Virus record (IMG/VR): IMGVR_UViG_3300047169_000101
Coordinates: 1-35,366 of that record
Length of the DNA: 35,366 bases
From: a virus
Strand: one strand, 5' to 3'
Shown here: in pieces, positions 21,371-29,603 of the stretch
Position numbering within the stretch: position 1 is the stretch's first letter
Layout: each line of letters opens with the position of its first letter
Translations under genes and position numbers: made by a program
Notes under the pieces: model-generated
Seen by the model: the letters and a program-made list of their open reading frames with translations, nothing else
Databases searched by the model: none
What the model was told of the DNA's origin: nothing

Positions 21371-21955
21371 ATGCATCTGATCCATTCAATGCTCGGGGCA
21401 CTCTTCGCAGTGCTGTCACTCCTGGCGCTGGGCTTTTGCCTGGCGTTGGGCGTCGTCCGCTACGCAAGCGGCCAACCTTATCGCCGGCAGGCGCTGTGGA
21501 ACTCGGCTCCCGCGTTCTCGGTGACGCCCTACGATCCAAACGCGGAAACCCATAAAGGCGGAAGGATTACCCGACTCGCCGACGCGGCCATCGCGCAACG
21601 TTGGTCGTTGGTGACGAACGGTGCGACGTTGGGCAAGACCATCAAGGTCAACCCGACGGCTGGCGCGAACCCGATCGGAGTCATCGACGACACGACGGAC
21701 ACGCTTAATGGCGACCTGACGATCCCGGTCAACATCAACCTTCTTGGCGGCGCGGACCGGACCTTGAAGGTCTACATCAATAGCGCGGTCACGGCGGGCG
21801 ATTACCTGATCCAAGACACGGCCACGGCGGGCGCTGCGATGACCGATCCGCTGACGGCGGGCACGAAGGTCTTTCAGATCGGGCAGGCCCTGCAAAGCGG
21901 CGTGGCTGGCCAGGTCATCGAATTCATGCCGATGCCGAACTTCGCGAGCCACTAA
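21371..21955 (+). CDS. Capsid decoration-like protein with N-terminal membrane helix
   Basis: The protein has 194 aa from ATG 21371; AAAAGGAAAA lies about 9 nt upstream. Residues 52-190 form a beta-rich domain (GRITRLADAAIAQRWSLVTN, IGVIDDTTD, AGDYLIQDTATAGAAMTDPL, KVFQIGQALQS) in the style of DUF2190-like capsid decoration proteins that precede or follow the major capsid gene. Residues 3-31 (LIHSMLGALFAVLSLLALGF, CLALGVV) form a strong hydrophobic helix with no alternative start after it. A membrane anchor on a capsid decoration protein is unusual. It might be cleaved, or serve to hold assembly at the membrane. Confidence 0.65.
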   Translation: MHLIHSMLGALFAVLSLLALGFCLALGVVRYASGQPYRRQALWNSAPAFSVTPYDPNAETHKGGRITRLADAAIAQRWSLVTNGATLGKTIKVNPTAGANPIGVIDDTTDTLNGDLTIPVNINLLGGADRTLKVYINSAVTAGDYLIQDTATAGAAMTDPLTAGTKVFQIGQALQSGVAGQVIEFMPMPNFASH

Positions 21956-21994
21956 CGCGGCCGCTTAACCAAGAAACAACGTCATCCCAACACT

Positions 21995-23056
21995 ATGAAA
22001 TCTGTTCAAATCAAGACCGCCAGCAAGACGCGGGTGAAGCCCAACCAGGGCGAGCGCCTGGGGTTGGTCAACACCATGCTGGCGAACATGGGCCTCGGCG
22101 CCGCCGATCTGGCCCGGCCGGCTCTTTACCAGGGCGCGGCCTCACCGCAAGGCGAGGTGTGCCTCGCGAACGAAAGCCTGTTCACGCAGGACCACTACAG
22201 CGAGCCGCTGACCACGCTGATTACCGACTGGCCTGATCCGGTCGGCCTCGACGTGCTGATGGATTACATCATGCCACCGGTCGAAGTCTCGCGCCGGTTC
22301 GAGTTCAAGCAGGCGGAGAATGCCGAGGCCTTCATCATGGACAGCGATGACATCCGCGCGATTGGCGCTTCCTTCAAGGAAGTGACCTACACGGAAAATA
22401 CCGTGCAGGCCAAGACGCTAAACAAGGGTCTGACGGTCCGCTTGGACAACGACCAGTACACCGACCTGGCGATGACGCAGGAACGCCTCGTCAAGAAGCT
22501 GCGCCAGCGCTTGCTGCGGAGCGAGTACGCCCGCGGCCTCGCCGTGATGGCGGCCGCCGCGACGAACAACCCCTACACGTGGAGCTCGGGCGCACGCAAT
22601 CCGATGGCCGACATGCGCACGGTGCTCCTCGCTGGTGAGTTGCTCTCCGGTCTCTATGCGAATCGCATTCTCTGGGCGAAGGACGCCTGGGCGACGCAGC
22701 AGGGTGCCTTCGAGGCGCTCAACACGCCCTCCGGCTACAACAACGCCAAGTCGACGCCGCAGCAGATCGCGGAGACGTTGCTTTGCGACAAGGGCATGGT
22801 CACCGGCGCGGTCTACCAAAGCGGCGCGGCCAGCAAGGCGCGTCTCGCCGCGGGATTGATCTTTTTCTTCTACGCCCTCGATGGCGTGGATCAATTCGAT
22901 CCGTCGCATCTCAAGCGGTTCTGGTCCCCGACCGAATCGGGCCCGATGCGGGTCTACACGCAGGTCTACGCCAAGTTCGTCGAGGTCACGCTTGAGCATT
23001 ACTCGCTCCCCGTGGCCACCACCACTCTCGGCGTGGAGGCGATCACCGTCGGCTAA
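21995..23056 (+). CDS. Major capsid protein
   Basis: The protein has 353 aa from ATG 21995, following a 39-nt gap without a clear ribosome site. Segments such as YSEPLTTLITDWPDPVGLDV, LMDYIMPPVEVSRRFEFKQA, then the beta-rich TENTVQAKTLNKGLTVRLDN and the helical QERLVKKLRQRLLRSEYARG fit an HK97-fold capsid protein of about this size (Mu T is 305 aa). The location after protease, scaffold and decoration genes and before gp36-like and tail genes is the standard place. A strong hairpin follows the gene, as often after highly expressed capsid genes. Confidence 0.85.
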   Translation: MKSVQIKTASKTRVKPNQGERLGLVNTMLANMGLGAADLARPALYQGAASPQGEVCLANESLFTQDHYSEPLTTLITDWPDPVGLDVLMDYIMPPVEVSRRFEFKQAENAEAFIMDSDDIRAIGASFKEVTYTENTVQAKTLNKGLTVRLDNDQYTDLAMTQERLVKKLRQRLLRSEYARGLAVMAAAATNNPYTWSSGARNPMADMRTVLLAGELLSGLYANRILWAKDAWATQQGAFEALNTPSGYNNAKSTPQQIAETLLCDKGMVTGAVYQSGAASKARLAAGLIFFFYALDGVDQFDPSHLKRFWSPTESGPMRVYTQVYAKFVEVTLEHYSLPVATTTLGVEAITVG

Positions 23057-23079
23057 CGAATCACCAGCTGGTTCCTACA

Positions 23080-23107
23080 CTGCACGTCCGGGATGCCGGG
23101 CGTGCAG
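23080..23107 (+). terminator. Hairpin after the capsid gene (terminator-like, no U-tract)
   Basis: CTGCACGTCCGG (23080-23091) pairs with CCGGGCGTGCAG (23096-23107) over 12 base pairs, one of them G-U, around a 4-nt loop. It lies in the 67-bp gap between the capsid gene and the next start. No run of T follows, so classical termination is doubtful. It may be a partial terminator, RNA-processing site or mRNA-stabilising hairpin that lets capsid mRNA exceed downstream mRNA. Confidence 0.55.
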
Positions 23108-23123
23108 CCTTGAATCAACTGTC

Positions 23124-23624
23124 ATGAGCAACAACGGCAATCAACCCTGGATCTTGATCGTGGCGACGGACGTCGACACGTATCTCGCCGGTCCCTACGC
23201 GGCCGCGTTGAGCAACGCTGCGCTCGCCGCGGGACAGCCCGACCCGTTCACGGCCGTGATGACCGACGTGGTCACGGAGATCCGCTCCGCCATCCGGGGC
23301 GGCTGCCTGAAAAACCAAACGCCGATCGTCGTCAGCCAGACGCCTCTCTCGATCCCTCCCGACCTGAAGCGTCACGCCATGGCGCTCATCATCGAGGCGC
23401 TTGCGGGCCGGTTGGCGAAGGCGGGTGTGAAGCTGGGCAAGGAGGCGATCAAGGAGGCGGGCGACAACGCGCGCCGCTACATTGAACGCATCCAGGAAGG
23501 CAAAGCCACGGTGACGGCTCCGCCTGATCCAATGGCACCAGACGACCAGGAAAAGGGCGGTCCGACACAGGTGGTCCGGGGGGATCGCCGACTCTTCAGC
23601 CGGAGGACGCTGCGCGGCCTATGA
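23124..23624 (+). CDS. Head-tail joining protein, Mu gp36/DUF1320-like
   Basis: The protein has 166 aa from ATG 23124. A first helical region ATDVDTYLAGPYAAALSNAA is followed by DVVTEIRSAIRGG. A central hydrophobic helix block (DLKRHAMALIIEALAGRLAK) comes next, then a helix DNARRYIERIQEGKATVTAP with the Y-x-x-x-I-x-x-G-x-x-x-V-x-x-P ending typical of DUF1320 proteins (Mu gp36). These form part of the neck between portal and tail. The order after the capsid gene agrees with Mu. It overlaps the next gene by 4 nt. Confidence 0.7.
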   Translation: MSNNGNQPWILIVATDVDTYLAGPYAAALSNAALAAGQPDPFTAVMTDVVTEIRSAIRGGCLKNQTPIVVSQTPLSIPPDLKRHAMALIIEALAGRLAKAGVKLGKEAIKEAGDNARRYIERIQEGKATVTAPPDPMAPDDQEKGGPTQVVRGDRRLFSRRTLRGL

Positions 23625-24523
23625 TCTTCTCCGAGCCCATCGACTTTGACGCGGCGATCGCGGTCCTGAAGCAGAAGAAGCTGCTGCCGACGAATCTCTC
23701 GTCCGCGCAGATCGCGAAGCTGCGTGAGGAGTTCAACCTGCGCGGCCTGTTCTCGTCGCGGACGCTGAATGCGCAGCTGCTCCAGGGCTACAAGGACCAG
23801 CTCGAGAGCGCGGGCAGCCAGGCGAACCTCGCCACCATGCGCGCGGAGATCAAGAAGCTGATCGCCTCGCTGGAGATCGCGCCGCCGTCCGGGGAGGAAG
23901 CAGGCACGATCACCGACCTTGGCAGCAATGCGCGGATCGGCCTGGTCCTGCGCACCAACCTCGACATGGCACGCGGGTACGGTCAATGGATGGAGGGCAT
24001 CAGCGAGGGAGCGCTCCAGGCGTTCCCGGCGCTCGAGCTGCTGCGCGTGGAGGACCGCGTCGTGCCGCGCGACTGGATCGAGATTTGGGACGATGCGACC
24101 GACGAGCTCGGCGACGAGACGACCGCGACCGACGCGGAGGAGAGCGGTCGCATGGTCGCGTTGAAGGGCGATCCGATCTGGCTGGCGATCTCCGACTTCG
24201 GCCAGCCCTGGCCTCCGTTTAAGTACAACTCCGGCATGGGCGTCGAGGACGTCGACTGGCAGGACGCGGTCGACCTCGGCGTGGTCGACGCAGAGGATCC
24301 CGCGCCGGAAGTCGCGCCGATCGATTTCAATCAGGGCGTCGAGTCGTCGATCGCGGAGCTGGCGCCGGAGATGGTCAGCGTGCTGGAAGAGGGCCTGCAA
24401 GGCCTCGCCATGCGCATTGGCGACGTGCTGCAACTCAAGCCCGCGGCAACGAGCAAGCCGATCGGGAACTCAGCCTGGCGCGCGCGCCTCGATGAAACCC
24501 TCGATCTTTTGGAGGCCGCATGA
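23621..24523 (+). CDS. Minor head protein, possibly F-like
   Basis: The protein has 300 aa from ATG 23621. After a helical N-terminal third, LRTNLDMARGYGQWMEGISE is followed by AFPALELLRVEDRV, RMVALKGDPIWLAISDFGQP and PPFKYNSGMGVEDVD. This pattern (N-x-x-x-A-x-G-x-G, F-P-A-x-E-L, D-x-I-W-x-x-x-S-x-F-G-x-P-x-P-P-F-x-[FY]-x-S-G-M) I associate with head-morphogenesis proteins of Mu-like elements, the role of Mu F (gp30). In Mu, F lies between portal and protease; here it lies after capsid and gp36-like genes. The assignment is by remembered pattern only. Confidence 0.5.
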   Translation: MIFSEPIDFDAAIAVLKQKKLLPTNLSSAQIAKLREEFNLRGLFSSRTLNAQLLQGYKDQLESAGSQANLATMRAEIKKLIASLEIAPPSGEEAGTITDLGSNARIGLVLRTNLDMARGYGQWMEGISEGALQAFPALELLRVEDRVVPRDWIEIWDDATDELGDETTATDAEESGRMVALKGDPIWLAISDFGQPWPPFKYNSGMGVEDVDWQDAVDLGVVDAEDPAPEVAPIDFNQGVESSIAELAPEMVSVLEEGLQGLAMRIGDVLQLKPAATSKPIGNSAWRARLDETLDLLEAA

Positions 24524-25224
24524 GCACGCCGCTGACGTTTCAGGAGAATGCCACGCCGGTCGTGCGGGCGATCCAGCGCGACGTGCAGAGCCGCGCGGCG
24601 GCGCAGGCCGTCGGCATCGGCGTGCGCCGCGTGGTGCGCCAGTGGCTGCGCGATCTCGACTCCAATCGCCCGAGCAAGCATGCCGAGGAACTGCCCGGCT
24701 CGCAGTCGACCCACTACTTCGCCCAGGCGGCACAATCGGTGACGGCACCAGAGGTCGCGGGCAACAAGGTGACGATCTCGATCACTCAGGTGGGCATGCG
24801 CCAGCGGTTGCTCGGCGGGCCCATCCAGCCGGTCAAGGGCAAGTATCTGACGATTCCGGCCAGCGGCCTGAGCTACGGCACGCGTGCGAGTGAGTTCACC
24901 GACCTCCGATTCGCCTTTGTGCGCGACGAGGACGGCTTCCTGCGGCCCGCGCTCGTCGCAAAGCAGGACGCACAGTACACCGGCACGGTCACCGAGCGCG
25001 GCGACGCGGTGCGCGGGTCGACCGGCAAGAAGCTGCGCCCGAAAAAGAAGAACCCGATCACGATCGGCGATGTGATTTTCTGGTTGGTGCGCTCGGTTAA
25101 CCAAGCGCCCGATCCGGGCGTCATCCCGGGCCCCGACTACATCCAGGCTGGCGCGATCGAGGGGCTGCGCGCGTATCTCCACCAGGCGCGACCGACCTAC
25201 CCGCAAAGCGGAGGTGCCCAGTGA
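24520..25224 (+). CDS. Mu G-like virion morphogenesis protein
   Basis: The protein has 234 aa from ATG 24520 (ATGA overlap). STHYFAQAAQSVTAPEV, then VTISITQVGMRQRLLGGPIQ, KYLTIPASGLSYGTRASEFT and LRFAFV match the phage virion-morphogenesis family of Mu gpG and relatives (H-Y-F-x-x-A, I-x-x-x-G-x-x-x-R-x-x-G-G-x-I-x-P, L-x-I-P). This family functions in head completion or the head-tail joint. It follows the F-like gene, so the F-G pair of Mu is preserved, although moved downstream of the capsid gene. Confidence 0.7.
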   Translation: MSTPLTFQENATPVVRAIQRDVQSRAAAQAVGIGVRRVVRQWLRDLDSNRPSKHAEELPGSQSTHYFAQAAQSVTAPEVAGNKVTISITQVGMRQRLLGGPIQPVKGKYLTIPASGLSYGTRASEFTDLRFAFVRDEDGFLRPALVAKQDAQYTGTVTERGDAVRGSTGKKLRPKKKNPITIGDVIFWLVRSVNQAPDPGVIPGPDYIQAGAIEGLRAYLHQARPTYPQSGGAQ

Positions 25225-26021
25225 GCGTGCTCTTCAGCCCCAAGGTCATCGCGGACCAGGTGCGCGACGAGCTGCTCGCCACCGATGGTTGGCTGGCGCG
25301 GACGAGCATCCTCTCGGCGGATCCCGGCGACATCGACACGACGATTAACTCGGCGTTGCAGCAGCTCTCGATCGGCATCGTGATCACGCCGGTGTCGTTC
25401 CGCAGCAGCAAGCCGAACCTGCCCGGGCCCTACTTCGACAAGTGCAAGTTCAGCGCCTTCATCGTCGAGCAGAACACGCTCAACCGTCAAGGCATCGAGG
25501 ATGTCGATTATATAACGGCGCAGAGCCTGGGCGTGCTGATTTCCGGCGCCCTGCATCAATGGGCGCCCCCGGGCGTCAACGAGCGCACGATCGTATCCGA
25601 TCTGCTGCCGGTCCCTTTCCCGAAGCCGGACGCGGAGGAGCAGCCTTCGCTGAACATGTGGTATGTGGAAATGACCGTCGGCGGCGGCCTTGGCTACGAC
25701 AAGGGCCGCATCGCGCCGGTGACGTTCGCTTACAATCCAAACGCCGTGCTGGGCGATGGGGGCGGCGGAGGCCTGGGCGATGGATCGGGCAACTCCCAGG
25801 GCACGGGCACGGTGACGCTGAGCTGCGCCACGCCCGGTGCGGCGATCTTTTATGTCATCGGCGCCAATAAAGGCTACCCCTCCCCGGCCAACGACAACGC
25901 CGCCCTGGCGCTCGGGCCGATTGCGATTTCTTCCGGCCAACCCCTTTTCGCGCGCGCCTGGTTGTCGGGCCGCAATCCGATTCCCGCGCCGAACGATCAA
26001 CAGAGCTTCACCGCTCCCTAA
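25221..26021 (+). CDS. Tail terminator-like protein with C-terminal chitobiase/Ig-like domain
   Basis: The protein has 266 aa from ATG 25221. Residues 1-170 are a mixed alpha/beta fold with KFSAFIVEQNTLNRQGIEDV, as expected for the gp37-like tail terminator that follows G. Residues 177-196 are a Gly/Asp/Ser linker. Residues 197-255 (TVTLSCATPGAAIFYVIGA, then LALGPIAISSGQPLFARAWL) match the chitobiase/beta-hexosaminidase C-terminal (CHB_HEX, FN3_7-like) domain, known as a surface-display and carbohydrate-associated domain. The join at the linker looks like domain acquisition. The domain would be exposed at the head-tail junction. Confidence 0.6.
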   Translation: MSVLFSPKVIADQVRDELLATDGWLARTSILSADPGDIDTTINSALQQLSIGIVITPVSFRSSKPNLPGPYFDKCKFSAFIVEQNTLNRQGIEDVDYITAQSLGVLISGALHQWAPPGVNERTIVSDLLPVPFPKPDAEEQPSLNMWYVEMTVGGGLGYDKGRIAPVTFAYNPNAVLGDGGGGGLGDGSGNSQGTGTVTLSCATPGAAIFYVIGANKGYPSPANDNAALALGPIAISSGQPLFARAWLSGRNPIPAPNDQQSFTAP

Positions 26022-26036
26022 ACGAAGGAAAATACT

Positions 26037-27512
26037 ATGTCCGTCAACCTCGCTATCGACCGCACGACCATCGTCCACGGTCCGTGCTTTCTCACCTACA
26101 ACACGCAGACGATCTACTCGAAGGACGACGTCAAGATCACGCCGAAGAAAGCCACGTGGGACGTGCCGACGTCGGTCGGGGGCAAGAAGAGCGGAAAAAA
26201 CCTCAAGGACATGATGTTCGTCGTTGAGCTCACCCCGGACGGCGAAGTAACCGCGGGACTGCTGGCGGTGATGTGCCTCTACGCCTCGCAGCAGATCGGC
26301 TCGTCGATCTTCAACAGCGGACTGCCGCTCTCGATCGCGTCGCTCAATGACGCGACGGACAACTTCGTCGTCATGCGGAACGCCTCGATCACGAAGCTAC
26401 CCGACCTCCACTTGGCGACGGACAAGACGCTTTTTGGGCCGATGGAATTCACCTGCGTCGGCGCGAACGGCGTGGCGGTGAATGATCCGAACCGGTTCTG
26501 CTACATCAACACGAAGCCGCTGAGCGGGACTATCACCGGCACGACCAACGCCAACCCCGACGTCATCACCACGGCGACCGCGCACGGCCTGGCGGTGGGC
26601 GATCCGATCAACCTTGCCGGAGTGCTCGGCGACACGGCGGTCAATGGCAACTTCTATGCGCTTGCCACGCCGAGCCCGACGACGTTCACGATCAGCGCCA
26701 CGACCGGCAACGGCGCGGTGGCGATCGCGGGCAACGGAGCCTATACCGGCGGCGGCACGTGGGGCTATGGATGGCCGCTCAACCTGGCCAATGTGATTGC
26801 GACGCCGTTCGTCGGCCAGTGGGCGACCTCGGTGCCGTCGGGCAACATCACGGCCACCAACGACGGAACGCCGGACATCGTCACCACGGCGACCGCGCAC
26901 AACTTGGCGGTGACCGATCGCGTGGTCATCGCCGGCGACACGGGTGACACGGCGATCAATGGAACGTGGTTTGTGGTGAGTGTGCCTTCCCCGACGACGT
27001 TTGAGGTCAGCGCCACCCGGGGCGGGGCGGCCATCGCGGGCGCGGGTACGGCCGGGGCCGGTGGCACCTACGCGCGGGCCAACGCGCTGGATTCCTTCGA
27101 CACCGAGTCGGGAATGCAGATCACGTTCAACATCGAGCTGACGCCGAAGAAGACGAACAACCTCGGGACCTACGACATGCTCTTCAGCGCGATCGAGGTG
27201 AAGGCGAAGGGCCTGCCGGTCAGCGCCAACGGCGGTCCATCCACGCGCGACATCATCAATTCGCTCAACGTGCAGAACACCACGGTGCAGATGGGCCAGT
27301 CGCTCCTGCCTGAGGCCCAGGACCTCTATCTCGCCGGCAACGGCATCTACTTCCGGCTGTACGCGGCGGCGGTGGAGATCAACGAGGTGCTCTACAGCTC
27401 GGAAAAACTGCGCCCGAGCGACTTCGGCTGGACGGCGATCCGGCGGTTCGGTTCCGGCGCCAACCTGCTCCGGCCGATGTACGCGATCAGCACGACGCCG
27501 ATCAACTCCTAA
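26037..27512 (+). CDS. Tail tube protein carrying two inserted beta repeats
   Basis: The protein has 491 aa from ATG 26037; GAAGGAAA lies about 8 nt upstream. Residues 1-160 and 350-491 together read as a tail tube protein (NLAIDRTTIVHGPCFLTYNT; TPDGEVTAGLLAVM; MQITFNIELTPKKTNNLGTY; FGWTAIRRFGSGA). Between them lie two homologous units of about 80 residues, 163-243 and 269-346. Both have 'NPD/TPD-[IV]-[IV]TTATAH-x-LAV' and 'PSPTTF' and resemble the repeated FCCH-type beta domains seen in phage tails. They would project from the tube surface. No sheath gene follows, so the tail is probably non-contractile. Confidence 0.75.
   Translation: MSVNLAIDRTTIVHGPCFLTYNTQTIYSKDDVKITPKKATWDVPTSVGGKKSGKNLKDMMFVVELTPDGEVTAGLLAVMCLYASQQIGSSIFNSGLPLSIASLNDATDNFVVMRNASITKLPDLHLATDKTLFGPMEFTCVGANGVAVNDPNRFCYINTKPLSGTITGTTNANPDVITTATAHGLAVGDPINLAGVLGDTAVNGNFYALATPSPTTFTISATTGNGAVAIAGNGAYTGGGTWGYGWPLNLANVIATPFVGQWATSVPSGNITATNDGTPDIVTTATAHNLAVTDRVVIAGDTGDTAINGTWFVVSVPSPTTFEVSATRGGAAIAGAGTAGAGGTYARANALDSFDTESGMQITFNIELTPKKTNNLGTYDMLFSAIEVKAKGLPVSANGGPSTRDIINSLNVQNTTVQMGQSLLPEAQDLYLAGNGIYFRLYAAAVEINEVLYSSEKLRPSDFGWTAIRRFGSGANLLRPMYAISTTPINS
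26523..26765 (+). repeat. First copy of tandem beta-domain repeat in the tail tube gene
   Basis: This copy encodes residues 163-243, including DVITTATAHGLAVGDPINLA and TPSPTTFTISAT. It shares a 20-nt identical stretch (TCACCACGGCGACCGCGCAC, 26566-26585) with the second copy at 26881-26900, 315 bp away, and much similar sequence around it. It arose by duplication within the gene. Confidence 0.8.
26841..27074 (+). repeat. Second copy of tandem beta-domain repeat in the tail tube gene
   Basis: This copy encodes residues 269-346, including DIVTTATAHNLAVTDRVVIA and VPSPTTFEVSAT. It aligns with the first copy throughout, with diverged loops. Recombination between copies could add or remove a domain. 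Confidence 0.8.
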
Positions 27513-27530
27513 GCCGCACGGACCACGTGA

Positions 27531-28013
27531 ATGCAAATCACCTACGGAGGCGTTCCGATCGCCAACGAGCCGCCCGGCGGGACGGACGGCACGTCGGGCT
27601 TTCTCGTGCCCAAGGCGACGCAGAACGTCGAATGGATCGAGGGCTTGCGATCGCCGGATGCCTATCCGCGCGCGCTCTACAACCGCAAGAGGACGGTGAC
27701 CGGAGGCGTCTTCCCGGCGGCGCTGACAACCTACGCGGCCGCGTTGCTGGCCCGGACGAGGTTCTACGAGCAGCTGCCCGCCTACGGCGCGCTGGTGATC
27801 ATCCAGGACGCGCAGGTGGTGACCTTCGCGCAGGCCGTGCTTCAGGACATCGACGTGGTCGAGGAAATGACTTTCGGCGTGAGTTTCGGGCTGAACTTCA
27901 CGTTCCAGTGCGGACCGCCGGTCTTCACCACCTTGAACAATGCCCTGGGGACCGGCGTGGCGGGGCAGATCCTCGGAACGGGTAACGGCGGCGAGTTGGG
28001 AACCGGACTTTAA
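27531..28013 (+). CDS. Tail-associated structural protein
   Basis: The protein has 160 aa from ATG 27531. It begins MQITYGGVPIANEPPGGTDG and has a beta-rich middle (YNRKRTVTGGVFPAALTTYA) and a strand-rich end (FGVSFGLNFTFQCGPP), then a Gly-rich tail. The family was not identified. The opening ITYGGV recalls the start of the large hub gene (FTYGGV at 32976), suggesting related jelly-like or ring-forming tail proteins. The position after the tube gene fits a tail assembly or tube-tip role. Confidence 0.6.
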   Translation: MQITYGGVPIANEPPGGTDGTSGFLVPKATQNVEWIEGLRSPDAYPRALYNRKRTVTGGVFPAALTTYAAALLARTRFYEQLPAYGALVIIQDAQVVTFAQAVLQDIDVVEEMTFGVSFGLNFTFQCGPPVFTTLNNALGTGVAGQILGTGNGGELGTGL

Positions 28014-28023
28014 TCTTTAATCT

Positions 28024-29064
28024 ATGAAACGCATCCTTTTCATCCTCCTTGCAACGGCCCTGCACGCGGCTGGCCAGACCGGTACAACCACGGGAACGAT
28101 CACGCCGCCGACCACGCTGCCGTCGGTCACGGGCACGCTGACCAGCGGCATCGACTATATCGTCCTGGGCACGGATGGTCTGCTGCATCTGGCGACGGCC
28201 GCCCAAGTGCAGGCCCAGGCCTCGAGCGGTGCGCAACCGCTGAGCAGCGCGCTGACCACGCTCGCCGCCGGCAATCCGTTCTCGGCCAGCGGCGCGGTGG
28301 TGGTCGGGGGCACGTGGCCCAACCTGACGCTCGGCCTCGCGTCGACGGCGACGTTCACCAACGTGACGACGAACACGGTGACGCTCGGCTCGGGGACGTT
28401 GACGGTTTCGGGCGGCACACTGCTGCTCAATGGCTCGGCCATCGCGGGCGGCGGCGGCAACCTGGCATTGGGCGGCAACACGACCAACGTGCTGACGTTG
28501 TCGAGCAACATCCTGAACCTGGCCTACGCCACCAACGCGGCCAACGGCCTGGTGAAGCTCGATGGCACGGGCAACATCCCGGCTGGGCTGATGGGCAACT
28601 ACAGCACGCTCTATCAGCCCTTCAATGCGGCGACGACGCTCCTGGGCAACGCGACGACCGGCACCGGCACGGTGCAGGTGCTGGCCAACGGGCCCACGCT
28701 GACCAACCCGGTCCTCAACGGCGGCACAGGCACGATCAACGTGACCAACCAGGGAAGCAGCGCGACCAGCGGCACGGCGAGCTTCGCCTCGAGCGCGCCG
28801 TGGAGCGGCGTGGTCAATGGACCCGTGGAAGGCACCGTGGAGATCAGCTCGGGCAGTGACGCGGTGACCGTCGCGGGCCTGTCGCTGCCCTACACGCCGT
28901 CGTACGTGTTCTGTATCGTACGGAAGTCGAATGCGGCCGCCGCCAATTACTGGGCGACCGTGCGCGGGGGCACGGTGTCGTCGACCGGCTTCACCGCCGA
29001 CCTCTCCGGCATCGTGACCGCCGACTCGTACACCTACAACCTCGACTACTGGATCGTGCCATGA
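28024..29064 (+). CDS. Fibre/adhesin-like protein with a signal peptide
   Basis: The protein has 346 aa from ATG 28024. MKRILFILLATALHAAGQ is a clean Sec signal. The body is rich in Thr, Gly, Ser and Asn (GTLTVSGGTLLLNGSAIAGG; NGLVKLDGTGNIPAGLMGN). The LVKLD-x-x-G-x-I-P-A element is characteristic of phage fibre shafts. The last 90 residues (VTVAGLSLPYTPSYVFCIV; GFTADLSGI; YTYNLDYWIVP) look like a fibre C-terminal binding domain. It is probably a receptor-binding or neck/tail fibre. A Sec signal is unexpected on a virion fibre made in the cytoplasm. It overlaps the next gene by 4 nt. Confidence 0.7.
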   Translation: MKRILFILLATALHAAGQTGTTTGTITPPTTLPSVTGTLTSGIDYIVLGTDGLLHLATAAQVQAQASSGAQPLSSALTTLAAGNPFSASGAVVVGGTWPNLTLGLASTATFTNVTTNTVTLGSGTLTVSGGTLLLNGSAIAGGGGNLALGGNTTNVLTLSSNILNLAYATNAANGLVKLDGTGNIPAGLMGNYSTLYQPFNAATTLLGNATTGTGTVQVLANGPTLTNPVLNGGTGTINVTNQGSSATSGTASFASSAPWSGVVNGPVEGTVEISSGSDAVTVAGLSLPYTPSYVFCIVRKSNAAAANYWATVRGGTVSSTGFTADLSGIVTADSYTYNLDYWIVP

Positions 29065-29603
29065 TCTTGCTGACGCCGATCGAGAAGCTGCCGGATCGCC
29101 CGAGCGCGCTGATCCGGATCGGGCTCAATGACCTGGCCGAGTGCGAGCGCGATCCGCGCTACCGTACGGGCAACGAGTGGAACCGCTGGAACCCGCGGGT
29201 GAAGCCGACTCACGGCCGCACCGGTGGCCACTGGGAGGACGACGGGTTCGTGCTCAACATCATGTGGAACGACGACGACATGCCGTGGGATTATCTGTGG
29301 CACCGGCGTTGCGGCGACATCTGCCTGGTCTGCCTGGCGGGCGCGATGATGGCGAAGAGCTGCCTGGCGCCCTGGGGCGAGAACTACACGCCGGATGACT
29401 TCGACGAGGATTGCCGGCGCAAGCTGATGACGGTCGACGCGCTTCGCCAGGGTCACATTCATCGCGCGCTGATCGACATCCTCGGCCTGCCGCGCAACCC
29501 GCTCGACGTCGAGCGCCGGATCACGCCCTACGCGAAGGACCGGCGCGTTTTCTTCCGCCAGATGACGCGGCTGGCCGACGACCTGGAGGCGCACGATCTA
29601 TGA
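29061..29603 (+). CDS. Conserved phage protein with CxVCLAGAMMA motif
   Basis: The protein has 180 aa from ATG 29061. It starts LIRIGLNDLAECERDPRYRT and has a W-rich middle (WNRWNPRV; WEDDGFVLNIMWNDDD). It then has CGDICLVCLAGAMMAKSCLA, followed by the helical FDEDCRRKLMTVDALRQGHI. The layout (ALxDL-x-x-x-E-x-x-P-x-Y, C-x-V-CLAGA-x-MA, K-L-x-x-x-D-x-L-R-x-G) is one I know from uncharacterised proteins of phages and cyanobacteria. The function is not known. Three cysteines (CGDICLVC) could bind a metal. It is coupled to the genes on both sides. Confidence 0.65.
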   Translation: MILLTPIEKLPDRPSALIRIGLNDLAECERDPRYRTGNEWNRWNPRVKPTHGRTGGHWEDDGFVLNIMWNDDDMPWDYLWHRRCGDICLVCLAGAMMAKSCLAPWGENYTPDDFDEDCRRKLMTVDALRQGHIHRALIDILGLPRNPLDVERRITPYAKDRRVFFRQMTRLADDLEAHDL

